DNA from: Thiopontia sp964551545
GTDB lineage: Bacteria; Pseudomonadota; Gammaproteobacteria; GCF-002020875
DNA length: 51,890 nucleotides
NCBI GenBank assembly: GCA_964551545.1
Contig: CAZKCT010000009.1
Span: 1-51,890 of the forward strand
Direction: 5' to 3'
The notes beneath the pieces were generated by a model, which searched no databases, was not told where the DNA came from, and saw only the letters and a program-made list of their open reading frames with translations. Made by a program: the position numbers and the translations under genes. Shown one piece after another: positions 42,876-51,766 of the stretch; position 1 is the first letter of the stretch, and each line of letters begins with the position of its first letter.

Positions 42876-44495
42876 TCAGCGAGAGCGAAATCCGGAGGTA
42901 ATCGGGTAACGTCGATCCCGACCAAAGGCACGGGTCGTGATACGTGCCCCTGGCGGGGCCTGACGCCGCTTATACTCGTTTCCATCCACCAACCGAATGA
43001 CTCGCTCAACAATTGCTTCATCAAATCCTGCAGAAACAATCTCTTCCACACATTGGTCCTGCTCAATATAGCGTTCCAGAATAGGATCAAGCACCTCATA
43101 CGGCGGGAGCGAATCAGAGTCTTTCTGGTCTGGCGCCAACTCTGCTGAGGGTGGTCGATCAATTACCCGCCGAGGGATCACTGCTCCCTCTCCATCCGCT
43201 TGAGCTTTCCGGTTGCGCCACTCCGACAGACGATAGACCAGCAACTTGGACAGATCTTTGAGCGGCGCAAAACCACCCGCCATATCACCATAGAGAGTGG
43301 CATACCCCACCGACATCTCACTCTTGTTACCCGTGGTCAGCAACATTCTATTTTTCTTATTGGCAATCGCCATCAGAATCACCCCACGGCAGCGCGCCTG
43401 GATATTCTCCTCTGTCGCATCCACCGCTGTGCCGGCAAACGCCTCCGATAACGTCTCCAGAAAGGCATCAAAACTGGGCTTGATGGGAATCACCCGGAAC
43501 GCAATTCCCAGCCGCTCCGCCTCGGTTCGTGCATCCTCGACACTCATTTGAGCCGTATAGAGAGAGGGCATGGAGACCCCCTCCACCCGCTCTGCCCCCA
43601 GCGCATCGACCGCAATTGCCAACGTCAGGGCGGAATCAATACCTCCCGAGAGGCCCAGAATGACACCCGGAAAACCATTCTTCTCAACATAGTCTCGGGT
43701 CGCCAGCACCAGCGCCTGATAGATCTCCGCCTCTACATCCACCGAAGTGGGGGTACACACCGCACGCTGCCCATGGTCATAGAGATAGAGCCCCTCTTCA
43801 AAATAGTCTCCACAGAGCACCTGTTCTCCGGCCCCGTCCATAACAAAGGAGCCACCATCAAAGATCAGCTCATCTTGCCCCCCCACCTGGTTGACATAGA
43901 CTACCGGAACACCGCTCTCCCCGATTCGCTGCTGAATGGTCGTCTCCCGCTCTCCCCGCTTGCCCGCATGATAGGGAGAAGCATTGAGATTGAGGACCAG
44001 TGTCGCCCCCGCCCTGGAGAGCTGCTCCATCACGCCGGAGTGCCAGAGGTCCTCACAGATAGTAATGGCCAGATGCTCGCCATGCAGCTCAAACAGCGCT
44101 GACTCTCCCCCGGCCGAAAAGTAGCGCTTCTCATCAAAAACCCCATAGTTGGGTAGCTCTTGCTTGCGGTAGCTCAGCGCCACTTCACCATCCAGCAATA
44201 GAGAGGCGGCATTATAGAGTGTCCCCGTCTCTCCCTGCTGTGGATGACCAACCACCATCGCAATCCCGCTGACCCTCGCAGCCAGCTGCTGAAGTTTCTC
44301 TTCCACCTGCCGCAGAAAACCTGGACGCAACAACAGATCTTCCGGCGGATAGCCAGTGAGTGAGAGCTCTGGAAAGAGGACCAGTTCAGCCTGCTGCTGT
44401 TTGGCCTGCTCGGCAAAAGCAACCATCTTCTCGAGGTTCTCCTGCAGCGCCCCGACATGGGGGTTGATCTGTGCCAGTGCAATGCGGATGGTCAT
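42876..44495 (-). CDS. nadE: Glutamine-dependent NAD+ synthetase
   Basis: NadE amidates nicotinate adenine dinucleotide to NAD with ATP and glutamine, the last step of the pathway that NadC feeds. The 539-residue protein has an N-terminal nitrilase-type amidase domain (triad residues in LFPELSLTGYP, KQELPNYGVFDE and ITICEDLW) and a C-terminal synthetase domain with the pyrophosphatase loop GLSGGIDSALT and TTGNKSEMSVGYATLYGD. The ATG at 44495 is the family start (MTIRIALAQ) and has AAGGA upstream; the open frame to 44576 overlaps the hemH control region. Confidence 0.94.
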   Translation of the reverse strand: MTIRIALAQINPHVGALQENLEKMVAFAEQAKQQQAELVLFPELSLTGYPPEDLLLRPGFLRQVEEKLQQLAARVSGIAMVVGHPQQGETGTLYNAASLLLDGEVALSYRKQELPNYGVFDEKRYFSAGGESALFELHGEHLAITICEDLWHSGVMEQLSRAGATLVLNLNASPYHAGKRGERETTIQQRIGESGVPVVYVNQVGGQDELIFDGGSFVMDGAGEQVLCGDYFEEGLYLYDHGQRAVCTPTSVDVEAEIYQALVLATRDYVEKNGFPGVILGLSGGIDSALTLAIAVDALGAERVEGVSMPSLYTAQMSVEDARTEAERLGIAFRVIPIKPSFDAFLETLSEAFAGTAVDATEENIQARCRGVILMAIANKKNRMLLTTGNKSEMSVGYATLYGDMAGGFAPLKDLSKLLVYRLSEWRNRKAQADGEGAVIPRRVIDRPPSAELAPDQKDSDSLPPYEVLDPILERYIEQDQCVEEIVSAGFDEAIVERVIRLVDGNEYKRRQAPPGARITTRAFGRDRRYPITSGFRSR

Positions 44496-44579
44496 GGGCC
44501 AATCGGATCCTTGGTGGTGTTGAAACCGAAAATTGTATACCCTCAGCCCTTCATTGGCATAGACAAAGGATTCCAATCG

Positions 44580-45548
44580 ATGTCCACGGGCGTTCTGATC
44601 ACCAATCTGGGCACGCCAGATGAGGCCACCCCCGGCGCACTACGACGCTATCTCGCAGAGTTTCTCTGGGATCAGCGGGTGGTCGATATGGCCCGCCTTC
44701 CGTGGTGGCTGATCCTCCACGGTATCATTCTGCGAGTACGCCCCGGAAAAGTGGCTAAGGTCTACCAAAAAGTGTGGACCAAAGAGGGAGGGCCACTGCT
44801 GGTCATCTCCAAGCAGCAGCGCGATGCGCTACAACAGCAGCTTGAAAAAGAGCTTGGGACATCCGTTCCCGTGGCCCTGGGCATGCGTTACGGCAATCCC
44901 TCGATCGCTTCTGCACTGGAGTCTCTGCGCAAACAGAAGGTGGAACGAATCATCGTACTGCCACTATTTCCTCAATACTCGGCAGCCACCACCGGATCCA
45001 CTTTTGATGCAGTCTCTAATGCCCTGCAGGAGTGGCGACACGTCCCCGAGCTGCGTTTTATCAACCACTACCACACGCATCCCGCCTACATCGACGCACT
45101 GGCCAACTCCATTCGAGAGCAGTGGCAACAGCGCCCCGCCGCCGAGCGGCTTCTGCTCTCTTTCCACGGCCTGCCACTACGATACCATGAGGCAGGGGAT
45201 CCCTACCGCATCCAATGCGAGGAGACCGCGACCGCGCTCGCCCAGCAGATGAATCTGCAAGATGGAGAGATCCAGATGGTCTTTCAGTCCCGTTTTGGAC
45301 GAGAGGAGTGGCTACAGCCCTACACCGAGGAGACACTGAAAAGTCTGCCGGGAGAGGGGGTCAAGAGCGTGGAGATTGCCTGCCCTGGGTTCTCTGCAGA
45401 CTGTGTTGAGACACTGGAGGAGATTGCACTGCAGAATCGAGACTTCTTCCTCGATTCTGGTGGGAAGGCCTACCACTACATCCCCGCGCTCAATAGCCGA
45501 ACCGACCATATCAAGGCCCTGAGCGACGTCCTGCTTGAGCAGTGGTGA
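44580..45548 (+). CDS. hemH: Ferrochelatase
   Basis: HemH inserts ferrous iron into protoporphyrin IX, the last step of haem synthesis, at the inner membrane surface. The 322-residue protein has GVLITNLGTPDEATP at its start, LAEFLWDQRVVDM, VALGMRYGNPSI, LPLFPQYSAATTGS, the catalytic His in LLLSFHGLPLRY, and FQSRFGREEWLQPYTEETL near the end. The ATG at 44580 follows AAAGGA. It diverges from nadE with 84 bases between start codons and overlaps the DUF523 gene by 7 bases. Confidence 0.95.
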   Translation: MSTGVLITNLGTPDEATPGALRRYLAEFLWDQRVVDMARLPWWLILHGIILRVRPGKVAKVYQKVWTKEGGPLLVISKQQRDALQQQLEKELGTSVPVALGMRYGNPSIASALESLRKQKVERIIVLPLFPQYSAATTGSTFDAVSNALQEWRHVPELRFINHYHTHPAYIDALANSIREQWQQRPAAERLLLSFHGLPLRYHEAGDPYRIQCEETATALAQQMNLQDGEIQMVFQSRFGREEWLQPYTEETLKSLPGEGVKSVEIACPGFSADCVETLEEIALQNRDFFLDSGGKAYHYIPALNSRTDHIKALSDVLLEQW

Positions 45549-46063
45549 AGCGCCCACAGATTGCCATCAGTCGCTGTCTACTCGGCGAACCGGTCCGTTA
45601 CGATGGCAGAGACAAACACACCCCAGACTTGATCAGTGCTATAAATTTGCGCTGTGAGATCCTTCCCGTCTGTCCCGAGGTTGAGGCGGGGTTCTCGATA
45701 CCACGTCCACCCATCCAGCTTGTGTTCACAGTGGAACAGGCTCTGAAGGTGGTTGGACGTGACGATCCTGCCCTCGATGTCACCCAACCCCTGCAACAGA
45801 TGGCCCACGACTTTTGTAGCGGGCACACCACCCTCTCTGGAGCCATTCTGCAGAACCGCTCTCCCAGCTGTGGAGCCGAGGACACCCCGCACTACAACAG
45901 TAATGGGAAACAAATTGCAGCTGGTGACGGGCTCTTTACCCAGTTTTTGAGAACAGCCTATCCTGGATTGCCCATTGAGACGCCTATCTCTCTCAGTACC
46001 CCAGATGCAATTGAGCAGTTTCTACAACAAGCCTCCAGTTATAGCGCTCTACCTCGCGCTTAG
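45542..46063 (+). CDS. DUF523 family protein
   Basis: A 173-residue protein with the DUF523 hallmarks: ISRCLLGEPVRYDGRDK at the start, PVCPEVEAGF, and the cysteine motif ILQNRSPSCG in the second half. The conserved cysteines suggest metal or Fe-S binding, but no activity is established for the stand-alone domain. Two GTG codons (45542 and 45545) are possible starts; both overlap the hemH stop, so it depends on hemH translation. The stop overlaps the stop of the converging DUF2939 gene by 4 bases. Confidence 0.85.
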   Translation: MVKRPQIAISRCLLGEPVRYDGRDKHTPDLISAINLRCEILPVCPEVEAGFSIPRPPIQLVFTVEQALKVVGRDDPALDVTQPLQQMAHDFCSGHTTLSGAILQNRSPSCGAEDTPHYNSNGKQIAAGDGLFTQFLRTAYPGLPIETPISLSTPDAIEQFLQQASSYSALPRA

Positions 46064-46518
46064 TGATAGAGGGTCGTCAGGCGCCACACCAGCCCTTCGC
46101 GTTGCAGCAACAGATGGAGAGGATCATCCCCCAGCTCACCAAGTCGGATCAGAAAAGTGTTGGGTCCTTCAAAAAAGGCATGGTCGAGCGAATCCAGCAT
46201 CGAGGCCCCGATCTGATCACGTTTTGCATCCGTCAGCTGATACCGGATCCAATCAACTGTCACCATCTGATCGACCGTTGCCGCACTCATCGCATTGGCG
46301 GTATCCCGGAACATCCGGGAAAATCCACCTTCCTCACTTCGTCGGCCGATCGTCAAAGCGTGTTTGTAGTGTGCACGTAGCTGATTCAGATCAATGTAAC
46401 GGTTGAGCTGAACCGTATCATTCACAATCAATGCATGGTTCAGCCGATAGAGACTGTAATAGGGCACTACCATGTAGAGCAACAGCATCAGAAGTGAAAG
46501 GCGAACCAGCCAGCGCAT
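46060..46518 (-). CDS. DUF2939 family membrane-anchored protein
   Basis: A 152-residue protein with one N-terminal hydrophobic segment (about 4-22), which acts as a membrane anchor or uncleaved signal, followed by the DUF2939 pattern VPYYSLYRLNHALIVNDTVQLNRYIDLNQLR. The second half holds an FLIRLGELGDDPLHLLLQREGLVWRL segment common in this family. Function unknown; probably periplasmic. GGGG lies 8 bases ahead of the ATG. It diverges from mobA, with 60 bases between start codons. Confidence 0.8.
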   Translation of the reverse strand: MRWLVRLSLLMLLLYMVVPYYSLYRLNHALIVNDTVQLNRYIDLNQLRAHYKHALTIGRRSEEGGFSRMFRDTANAMSAATVDQMVTVDWIRYQLTDAKRDQIGASMLDSLDHAFFEGPNTFLIRLGELGDDPLHLLLQREGLVWRLTTLYH

Positions 46519-46564
46519 TAGAAATCCCCGATAATTAATTTTTTCAACACCTTATCACAGCAGC

Positions 46565-46570
46565 TATACT
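46565..46570 (+). promoter_or_regulatory. -10-like element 8 bases before mobA
   Basis: TATACT ends 8 bases before the mobA ATG; the predicted transcript start would leave about 2 untranslated bases. No Shine-Dalgarno sequence is present (GGCGCACC). A weak -35 candidate TTTCAA (46542-46547) lies 17 bases upstream. Confidence 0.45.
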
Positions 46571-46578
46571 GGCGCACC

Positions 46579-47172
46579 ATGACAGCAATCAGCGGGATCA
46601 TACTGGCAGGAGGGAAGGCTCGACGCATGGGTGGCTCCGACAAAGGGCTGACTCATCTTCAGGGGCGCCCGATGATTGAACATGTGATCGATCGCCTCTC
46701 TCCACAACTCCAGACACTGGTCATCAGCGCCAACCGGAATCAGGACCAATACCAACAATTTGGCTATCCGGTCATCTCGGATGGAGAGGGCGAGACCTCC
46801 TTCCTTGGCCCTCTGGCTGGCATCGCCAGTGCCATTCAGGCCACCGAGACAACAATGGTACTGGTCTCTCCTTGCGATACCCCACTGATCCCAACCGATC
46901 TGGTGGACCGACTCCACAACACACTACAACAATCAGGGCGCCCCATTGCCGTAGCGCATGATGGGGAGCGGCTACAGCAGCTCTGCTTCCTCGCTCAGCG
47001 CACCATCGCCGACTCCATTGAGCAGCATCTCTCTGCCGGAGAGCGCCGAGTGCAACGCTGGATCGCTGCGCTGGATCCTGCCATCTGTTCATTCAACGAC
47101 TCAGTTGCCTTCTCCAACATCAACACGCCGCTGGAGCAGCAACAGATTGAACATGCGCTCGGGGAACCTTGA
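46579..47172 (+). CDS. mobA: Molybdenum cofactor guanylyltransferase
   Basis: MobA attaches GMP to molybdopterin, giving the MGD cofactor of DMSO-reductase-family enzymes. The 197-residue protein has the nucleotide loop ILAGGKARRMGGSDKGL at residues 7-23, LVISANRNQDQY, the FLGPLAGIASA region, and the metal site in VSPCDTPLI. It heads mobA-mobB-moeA; its stop overlaps mobB by 4 bases. The set implies that molybdoenzymes such as nitrate or formate oxidoreductases are made, though none lies here. Confidence 0.94.
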   Translation: MTAISGIILAGGKARRMGGSDKGLTHLQGRPMIEHVIDRLSPQLQTLVISANRNQDQYQQFGYPVISDGEGETSFLGPLAGIASAIQATETTMVLVSPCDTPLIPTDLVDRLHNTLQQSGRPIAVAHDGERLQQLCFLAQRTIADSIEQHLSAGERRVQRWIAALDPAICSFNDSVAFSNINTPLEQQQIEHALGEP

Positions 47173-47699
47173 TGACCATTGACAGCCCCACCCCACTGCT
47201 TGGGTTTGCGGCCTGGAGCGGCACCGGAAAAACCACCCTACTATGTCAACTCATTCCACAGCTGAAAGCCGATGGCATTCGCGTCGCAGCCATCAAACAC
47301 ACCCACCACAGTGTTGATTTTGACATTCCTGGAAAGGATAGCTACGAGATGAGACAGGCGGGCGCGGATCAGGTACTGGTTGCCTCTGCCAGACGCTCCA
47401 TGCTGATTACCGAGAACGCTTCCGAGCACCCAGAACCAGACCTTCAATCTCTATTGAGTCAACTGGACCATAGCGCAATCGATCTGGTGCTCATCGAGGG
47501 GTTCAAGCATGAACCCATCCCTCGTATTGAACTTCACCGCAGTAGCGTTGGCAAGCCTCTGCTCTATCCCGATGACCCACAGATCATCGCCATCGCACTC
47601 ACCACCAGTGAGAAGATCACCCCTACAATCCCGCGACTGGATCTGGATAATAGCGCCCAGATCGTCAAATTTATTGAACAACAGATACTCAGGAAATGA
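47169..47699 (+). CDS. mobB: Molybdopterin-guanine dinucleotide biosynthesis adaptor MobB
   Basis: MobB is a GTP-binding P-loop protein that assists MobA. The 176-residue protein has the Walker A segment AWSGTGKTTLL near residue 15, IKHTHHSVDFDIPGKDSYEMRQAG-type family motif near 45-65, and LVLIEGFKHEPIPRIEL with the Walker B region. It overlaps mobA by 4 bases and precedes moeA by 3 bases, so the three are a tight operon. Confidence 0.93.
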   Translation: MMTIDSPTPLLGFAAWSGTGKTTLLCQLIPQLKADGIRVAAIKHTHHSVDFDIPGKDSYEMRQAGADQVLVASARRSMLITENASEHPEPDLQSLLSQLDHSAIDLVLIEGFKHEPIPRIELHRSSVGKPLLYPDDPQIIAIALTTSEKITPTIPRLDLDNSAQIVKFIEQQILRK

Positions 47700-47702
47700 G
47701 CC

Positions 47703-48929
47703 ATGGACACCCCTAAAGGACTGCTTCCCTTTCACGAAGCACAAGAGAAGATCTTCGAGCAGATTGCCCCAACCCAAGAGACCGAGACGGTCTCAGTAAA
47801 AGAGGCATTGAATCGTACGCTTGGCGAAGAGATCATCTCTCCCATTGATGTTCCTGCTTATGACAACTCCGCAATGGATGGTTACGCACTGCAAGGGGAC
47901 GATCTGCCAGAGAACGGTAGCGCCACACTAGAGGTGATCGGATCCTCATTTGCTGGCACCCCATTTGATGGCGCAGTCCAGTCGGGACAGGCAGTACGCA
48001 TCATGACTGGCGCAAAAATTCCACAAGGGACCGATACTGTGATTATGCAGGAGAAGGCACAACGTGATGGAGAGCGGGTCACTTTTTCCAGCAAAGATAA
48101 CCATAAGTCAGGTGAGAATGTACGCATGGCTGGTGAGGATATGCGGGAAGGAGAGGCGGTACTGCAGCCAGGGAAAGCGCTAGGATCGGCTGAACTCGGC
48201 ATGATCGCATCACTCGGTTACGGCGAGGTCGCCGTCAAACGCCGCATCAAGGTCGCCTTCTTCTCTACCGGAGACGAACTCTGTTCCGCAGGGGAGATCC
48301 TGGGCGATGGACAGATCTACGACAGCAATCGCTATACCGTCTTCAGTATGCTCAGCAATCTTGGCGTAGAACTGATCGATCTCGGCATCATCCGTGACCA
48401 GCGGGAATTGATTGAACAGGCTTTCAAGGATGCCGCAGCACAGGCGGATGTGGTGATCACCTCAGGCGGCGTCTCTGTGGGTGAGGCAGACTTCGTCAAG
48501 GAGACGCTCGACAAGCTGGGTGAGGTCAACTTCTGGCGTATCGCAATGAAACCGGGAAAACCACTCGCTTTTGGCAAACTGGACGATGCCTGGTTCTTCG
48601 GCCTGCCCGGCAATCCGGTCTCTGCGATGGTTACCTTTCTGCAGTTTGTCCGCCCTGCGATCAACCATCTTTCTGGTAAGGAACGCACCACCCCATTCCG
48701 TATTCCACTGCGCTGCACTACAAAATTGAAGAAACGTCCAGGCCGGCTGGAGTTCCAGCGCGGCACACTCACACAGGATGAGAACGGGGAGACCGTTGTT
48801 GAGGGTGCGGGCCATCAGGGGTCTCATATCCTGCGCTCGATGAGCCGTGCCGACTGCTTTATCGTGCTACCTGCAGAAAACGGTGGAGTTGAAGCCGGAG
48901 AGTGGGTCGAGGTGGAGCCGTTTCTGTAG
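47703..48929 (+). CDS. moeA: Molybdopterin molybdenumtransferase
   Basis: MoeA inserts molybdate into adenylylated molybdopterin. The 408-residue protein has PAYDNSAMDGYAL near residue 50, VRIMTGAKIPQGTDTVIMQE, the MoCF-binding part with FFSTGDEL, DSNRYTVFSML and TSGGVSVGEADFV, and GLPGNPVSAMVTFLQFVRPA, ending in the small beta-barrel domain IV. It follows mobB after 3 bases and its stop shares one base with the cmoM start (TAGTG). Confidence 0.95.
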   Translation: MDTPKGLLPFHEAQEKIFEQIAPTQETETVSVKEALNRTLGEEIISPIDVPAYDNSAMDGYALQGDDLPENGSATLEVIGSSFAGTPFDGAVQSGQAVRIMTGAKIPQGTDTVIMQEKAQRDGERVTFSSKDNHKSGENVRMAGEDMREGEAVLQPGKALGSAELGMIASLGYGEVAVKRRIKVAFFSTGDELCSAGEILGDGQIYDSNRYTVFSMLSNLGVELIDLGIIRDQRELIEQAFKDAAAQADVVITSGGVSVGEADFVKETLDKLGEVNFWRIAMKPGKPLAFGKLDDAWFFGLPGNPVSAMVTFLQFVRPAINHLSGKERTTPFRIPLRCTTKLKKRPGRLEFQRGTLTQDENGETVVEGAGHQGSHILRSMSRADCFIVLPAENGGVEAGEWVEVEPFL

Positions 48930-49705
48930 TGCCCCGATCGCAAGACCGGAGCTTTGATGGCCTCGGCAGCCACTTCCAGAACAAGATCTACAACAGCCCC
49001 AAAGGCAAGATCCGCCTCCATATTCTGCAGGCCGACTTTGCTGAAGCACTGCCTGAGCTCAACGAGCGTCCACATACCATTCTTGATGCCGGCTGTGGTC
49101 AGGGGCAGTTTGCGCTGCAGCTTGCCCAACAGGGGCACCCGTTGGTGCTGAGTGACCTCTCGCAAGAGATGATCAACAGTGCAAAAGCACGATTTGAGGC
49201 GGCACAGCAGCAGGCCAATTTTATCCATACGCCCATCCAGTCGCTCACTGACAAGCTAACCAAACCCTTTGAGCTGATTCTCAACCACGCCGTGCTGGAG
49301 TGGTGTGAATCACCTCGCTCTATTCTCCAAACACTGAACCAACTATTGGCACCCGGCGGCACCCTCTCCCTGATGTTCTACAACATCCACGGCATCCGCC
49401 TGCGCAATCTGGTTCGTGGCAACCTGAAGAAGGTGAAAAGCAACCAGTTCAGCGGTGACCCCGGCAGCCTGACACCACTCCACCCACTCGACCCCTCTGA
49501 GGTGATGGATTGGCTGGAGCAACTGGGGCTTGATGTCATCTCTCGTAGCGGCGTGCGGACCTTCTACGATTTGATGGATGCCACACCACGCAACAAGATC
49601 CCCTTGGAGGATATTCTCGAACAGGAGCTGGCCCTGCGCCATCAGTCTCCCTACCGGGAGATGGGTCGCTATATCCATCTACTCTGTAGAAAATCATCTT
49701 CATGA
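48929..49705 (+). CDS. cmoM: tRNA 5-carboxymethoxyuridine methyltransferase (CmoM-like)
   Basis: CmoM uses S-adenosylmethionine to methylate 5-carboxymethoxyuridine at the wobble base of certain tRNAs. The 258-residue protein follows E. coli CmoM in order: QDRSFDGLGSHFQNKIY, the SAM motif ILDAGCGQGQFALQLAQQGH, LSDLSQEMI, ILNHAVLEWCESPRSILQTL, LSLMFYNIHGIRLRNLV, and a C-terminal MGRYIHLLCR. The GTG at 48929 is chosen because homology starts there and it overlaps the moeA stop by one base. Its stop overlaps the next start by 4 bases. Confidence 0.88.
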   Translation: MPRSQDRSFDGLGSHFQNKIYNSPKGKIRLHILQADFAEALPELNERPHTILDAGCGQGQFALQLAQQGHPLVLSDLSQEMINSAKARFEAAQQQANFIHTPIQSLTDKLTKPFELILNHAVLEWCESPRSILQTLNQLLAPGGTLSLMFYNIHGIRLRNLVRGNLKKVKSNQFSGDPGSLTPLHPLDPSEVMDWLEQLGLDVISRSGVRTFYDLMDATPRNKIPLEDILEQELALRHQSPYREMGRYIHLLCRKSSS

Positions 49706-50214
49706 ATCTGGATCAAGTCGAGGGATTCCCTCCCATTGCCCGGCCCGATGCAGAGATCCTCATTCTAGGTTCAGCACCCAGCGTTGAGTCACTACGACAG
49801 CAACAGTACTACGCCCACCCCCGCAATGGCTTCTGGCCTATCATGACAGAGCTTCTGACGGGTGAGCCGCAACCGCTCTCCTATCCAGAGCGCATTCATC
49901 TGTTACATCAGCACAAGATTGCGCTATGGGATGTGATGCAAAGCTGCAGGCGACCCGGCAGCCTCGACAGCGCCATCGATCCCCAATCTATTGAACCCAA
50001 TCCGTTCGAACCATTTTTTGATCAGCACCCAGCGATCAGGGCGATCTTCTTTAATGGTGGCAAGGCAGAAGAGAGCTATCGCAGACATGCTCTGCCACAG
50101 CTTCCTGAGCCATACTCACAACTCAGTCAGCAACGCCTCCCCTCCACCAGTCCGGCGATGGCAACACTCAGCCGGACCGAAAAACTGGTGCAGTGGCGCA
50201 TCATTCTGAGCTAA
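49702..50214 (+). CDS. DNA-deoxyinosine glycosylase (uracil-DNA glycosylase superfamily, HDG type)
   Basis: The 170-residue protein belongs to the UDG fold, in the group annotated as hypoxanthine-DNA glycosylase (family 6), which removes deaminated adenine from DNA. Landmarks are LILGSAPSVESLRQQQYYAHPRNGFWPIM (motif A region with the PRN-FW pattern), KIALWDVMQSCRRPGSLD, IFFNGGKAEESYRRH, and the C-terminal LPSTSPAMA motif. It overlaps cmoM by 4 bases and ends 17 bases before the MFS gene. A Mug-type mismatch glycosylase is the main alternative, but the NPSP-like motif here reads STSPA as in HDG. Confidence 0.85.
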   Translation: MNLDQVEGFPPIARPDAEILILGSAPSVESLRQQQYYAHPRNGFWPIMTELLTGEPQPLSYPERIHLLHQHKIALWDVMQSCRRPGSLDSAIDPQSIEPNPFEPFFDQHPAIRAIFFNGGKAEESYRRHALPQLPEPYSQLSQQRLPSTSPAMATLSRTEKLVQWRIILS

Positions 50215-50231
50215 CGAACCGACAGACGACC

Positions 50232-51398
50232 ATGCCTTATACCATCTACATTCTGGCCCTCTGTCAGGCATTGATGATGAGCGGTACCACGCTGATGGTC
50301 ACCGCTTCCGCGCTGGTTGGTGCAGCACTGGCAGAAGATCCATCACTCGCCACACTCCCCTTTGCACTGCAGTTGGTCGCCACCATGGTGACCACCATTC
50401 CAGCCTCCCTGATGATGGGGCGTTATGGACGAAAGATCGGCTTCCTCTCTGCTTCTGCCATCGGTATGGTTGGCGGTGCTATTGCTGTCCATGCCATTCT
50501 CAATCAGGATTTCTGGACATTTTGCCTGGGCACCATGCTGGTCGGCGTCTTCAACGGCTTCGGAAGCTACTACCGTTTCGCCGCCTCGGAGGATGTCGAT
50601 GGGGCACACCGTTCACGCGCCATCAGCTATGTGCTTGCTGGTGGAGTGATCGCCGCGTTTGTTGGTCCCAACCTGGCTAACCATGGGCAACACCTGATCG
50701 AGGGTGCCCGATTTGCCGGCAGCTACAGCTTCGTCATTCTTCTCTATGGTCTCTCGATGCTGCTCCTCAGCTTTGGAAAGTTTGATTCTGTTCAGATCGA
50801 CGATCCCACTCACGCCGGTCGCAGGCTGGGCGAGATTGCCCGGCAACCGACAACGCGGGTAGCGATCATCTGCGCCATGCTCGGTTATGGAGTAATGACA
50901 CTGGTGATGACGGCAACACCACTGGCGATGGAGCATCACCACCATCCATTTGGGGATACCGCTTTTGTCATCCAGTGGCATGTGCTGGGGATGTTTCTCC
51001 CCTCATTCTTCACCGGTCATCTGATTCGGGCCATTGGCGTGGTGCGTATCCTCTGGATCGGCACCCTGCTGGGTGGCCTCACCATCGCCATCAATCTGCT
51101 TGGCAACACGTTCTGGCACTTCCTCACTGCACTCATCCTGCTCGGTGTCAGCTGGAATTTCCTCTTTATTGGTGGCACCACCCTGTTGACCGAGACTTAT
51201 CTCCCCGAGGAGCGCTCCAAGGTTCAGGCGGCGAATGATTTCCTGATCTTCTCCACCACCTCGTTCGCCTCACTCTCGGCAGGCTACCTGCTCCACCAAC
51301 TCGGCTGGTGGTGGGTGAACGTTGCTGTCATTCCAATGATTATCATCATTGTATTGGTACTCTTCCAGCTTGAGCGCAGCCAACCAGCCACTACCTGA
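50232..51398 (+). CDS. Major facilitator superfamily transporter
   Basis: A 388-residue inner membrane protein with about twelve hydrophobic segments. The MFS loop between helices 2 and 3 reads MMGRYGRKIGFL. The central cytoplasmic loop near residues 190-210 is short. The second half repeats the pattern with GHLIRAIGVVRILWIG. The substrate is unknown; a drug or metabolite exporter is plausible from the resemblance to multidrug-type MFS. The ATG at 50232 is chosen because it precedes the first helix directly; the ribosome site is weak. It ends the mobA-to-MFS run of plus-strand genes. Confidence 0.85.
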   Translation: MPYTIYILALCQALMMSGTTLMVTASALVGAALAEDPSLATLPFALQLVATMVTTIPASLMMGRYGRKIGFLSASAIGMVGGAIAVHAILNQDFWTFCLGTMLVGVFNGFGSYYRFAASEDVDGAHRSRAISYVLAGGVIAAFVGPNLANHGQHLIEGARFAGSYSFVILLYGLSMLLLSFGKFDSVQIDDPTHAGRRLGEIARQPTTRVAIICAMLGYGVMTLVMTATPLAMEHHHHPFGDTAFVIQWHVLGMFLPSFFTGHLIRAIGVVRILWIGTLLGGLTIAINLLGNTFWHFLTALILLGVSWNFLFIGGTTLLTETYLPEERSKVQAANDFLIFSTTSFASLSAGYLLHQLGWWWVNVAVIPMIIIIVLVLFQLERSQPATT

Positions 51399-51421
51399 AC
51401 TGCTTGCTCTCTAGGCAAGGG

Positions 51422-51766
51422 TCAGATTGCACCCTCATGGTGAAGCAGCCACTGCTTCACATCCACTCTCTCACCTATGCCCCACTGCCCGGAGAATCCT
51501 CCGATACCCGACTTCGAGACCACCCGATGACAGGGGATAATTAACGGGATTGGGTTATTGCGACAAGCGCCTCCAACCGCTCGAGGGCTACTCCCCAGCG
51601 TCTTCGCCAACTCTCCATAGGTGACGACCTCACCTAATGGAATCTCCCTCAATGCACTCCAGACCCGAAGCTGAAATGGGGTACCGATTGGCTGATGAGG
51701 AATCATCTGTAGCGGGGCGGGTTTGAAAAAATAATTCTGCAATACCACCTCAATCTCTGCCAGCAC
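51422..51766 (-). CDS. ogt: Methylated-DNA-protein-cysteine methyltransferase, possibly N-terminally broken
   Basis: The 114-residue reading frame covers the C-terminal DNA-binding and active-site domain of the O6-alkylguanine repair proteins: GTPFQLRVWSALREIPLGEVVTYGE, the helix-turn-helix SSPRAVGGACRNNP, and the acceptor cysteine in IPCHRVV, then GIGGFSGQ. Family members have 50-60 more residues in front. The same frame continues upstream as family-like sequence (VRQIDLYWEKEP) for 24 codons to a TAA at 51841-51839, with no ATG, GTG or TTG in it. The GTG at 51766 is the only standard start, and its GGAGGA touches it without a spacer. The gene may be broken or use an unusual start. Beyond 51841 too little sequence remains to name a gene. 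Confidence 0.75.
   Translation of the reverse strand: MLAEIEVVLQNYFFKPAPLQMIPHQPIGTPFQLRVWSALREIPLGEVVTYGELAKTLGSSPRAVGGACRNNPIPLIIPCHRVVSKSGIGGFSGQWGIGERVDVKQWLLHHEGAI

Noticed and set aside
44520..44541. TTGAAA and TATACC as a hemH promoter
   Set aside because: The spacer is only 10 bases, far too short for sigma-70.
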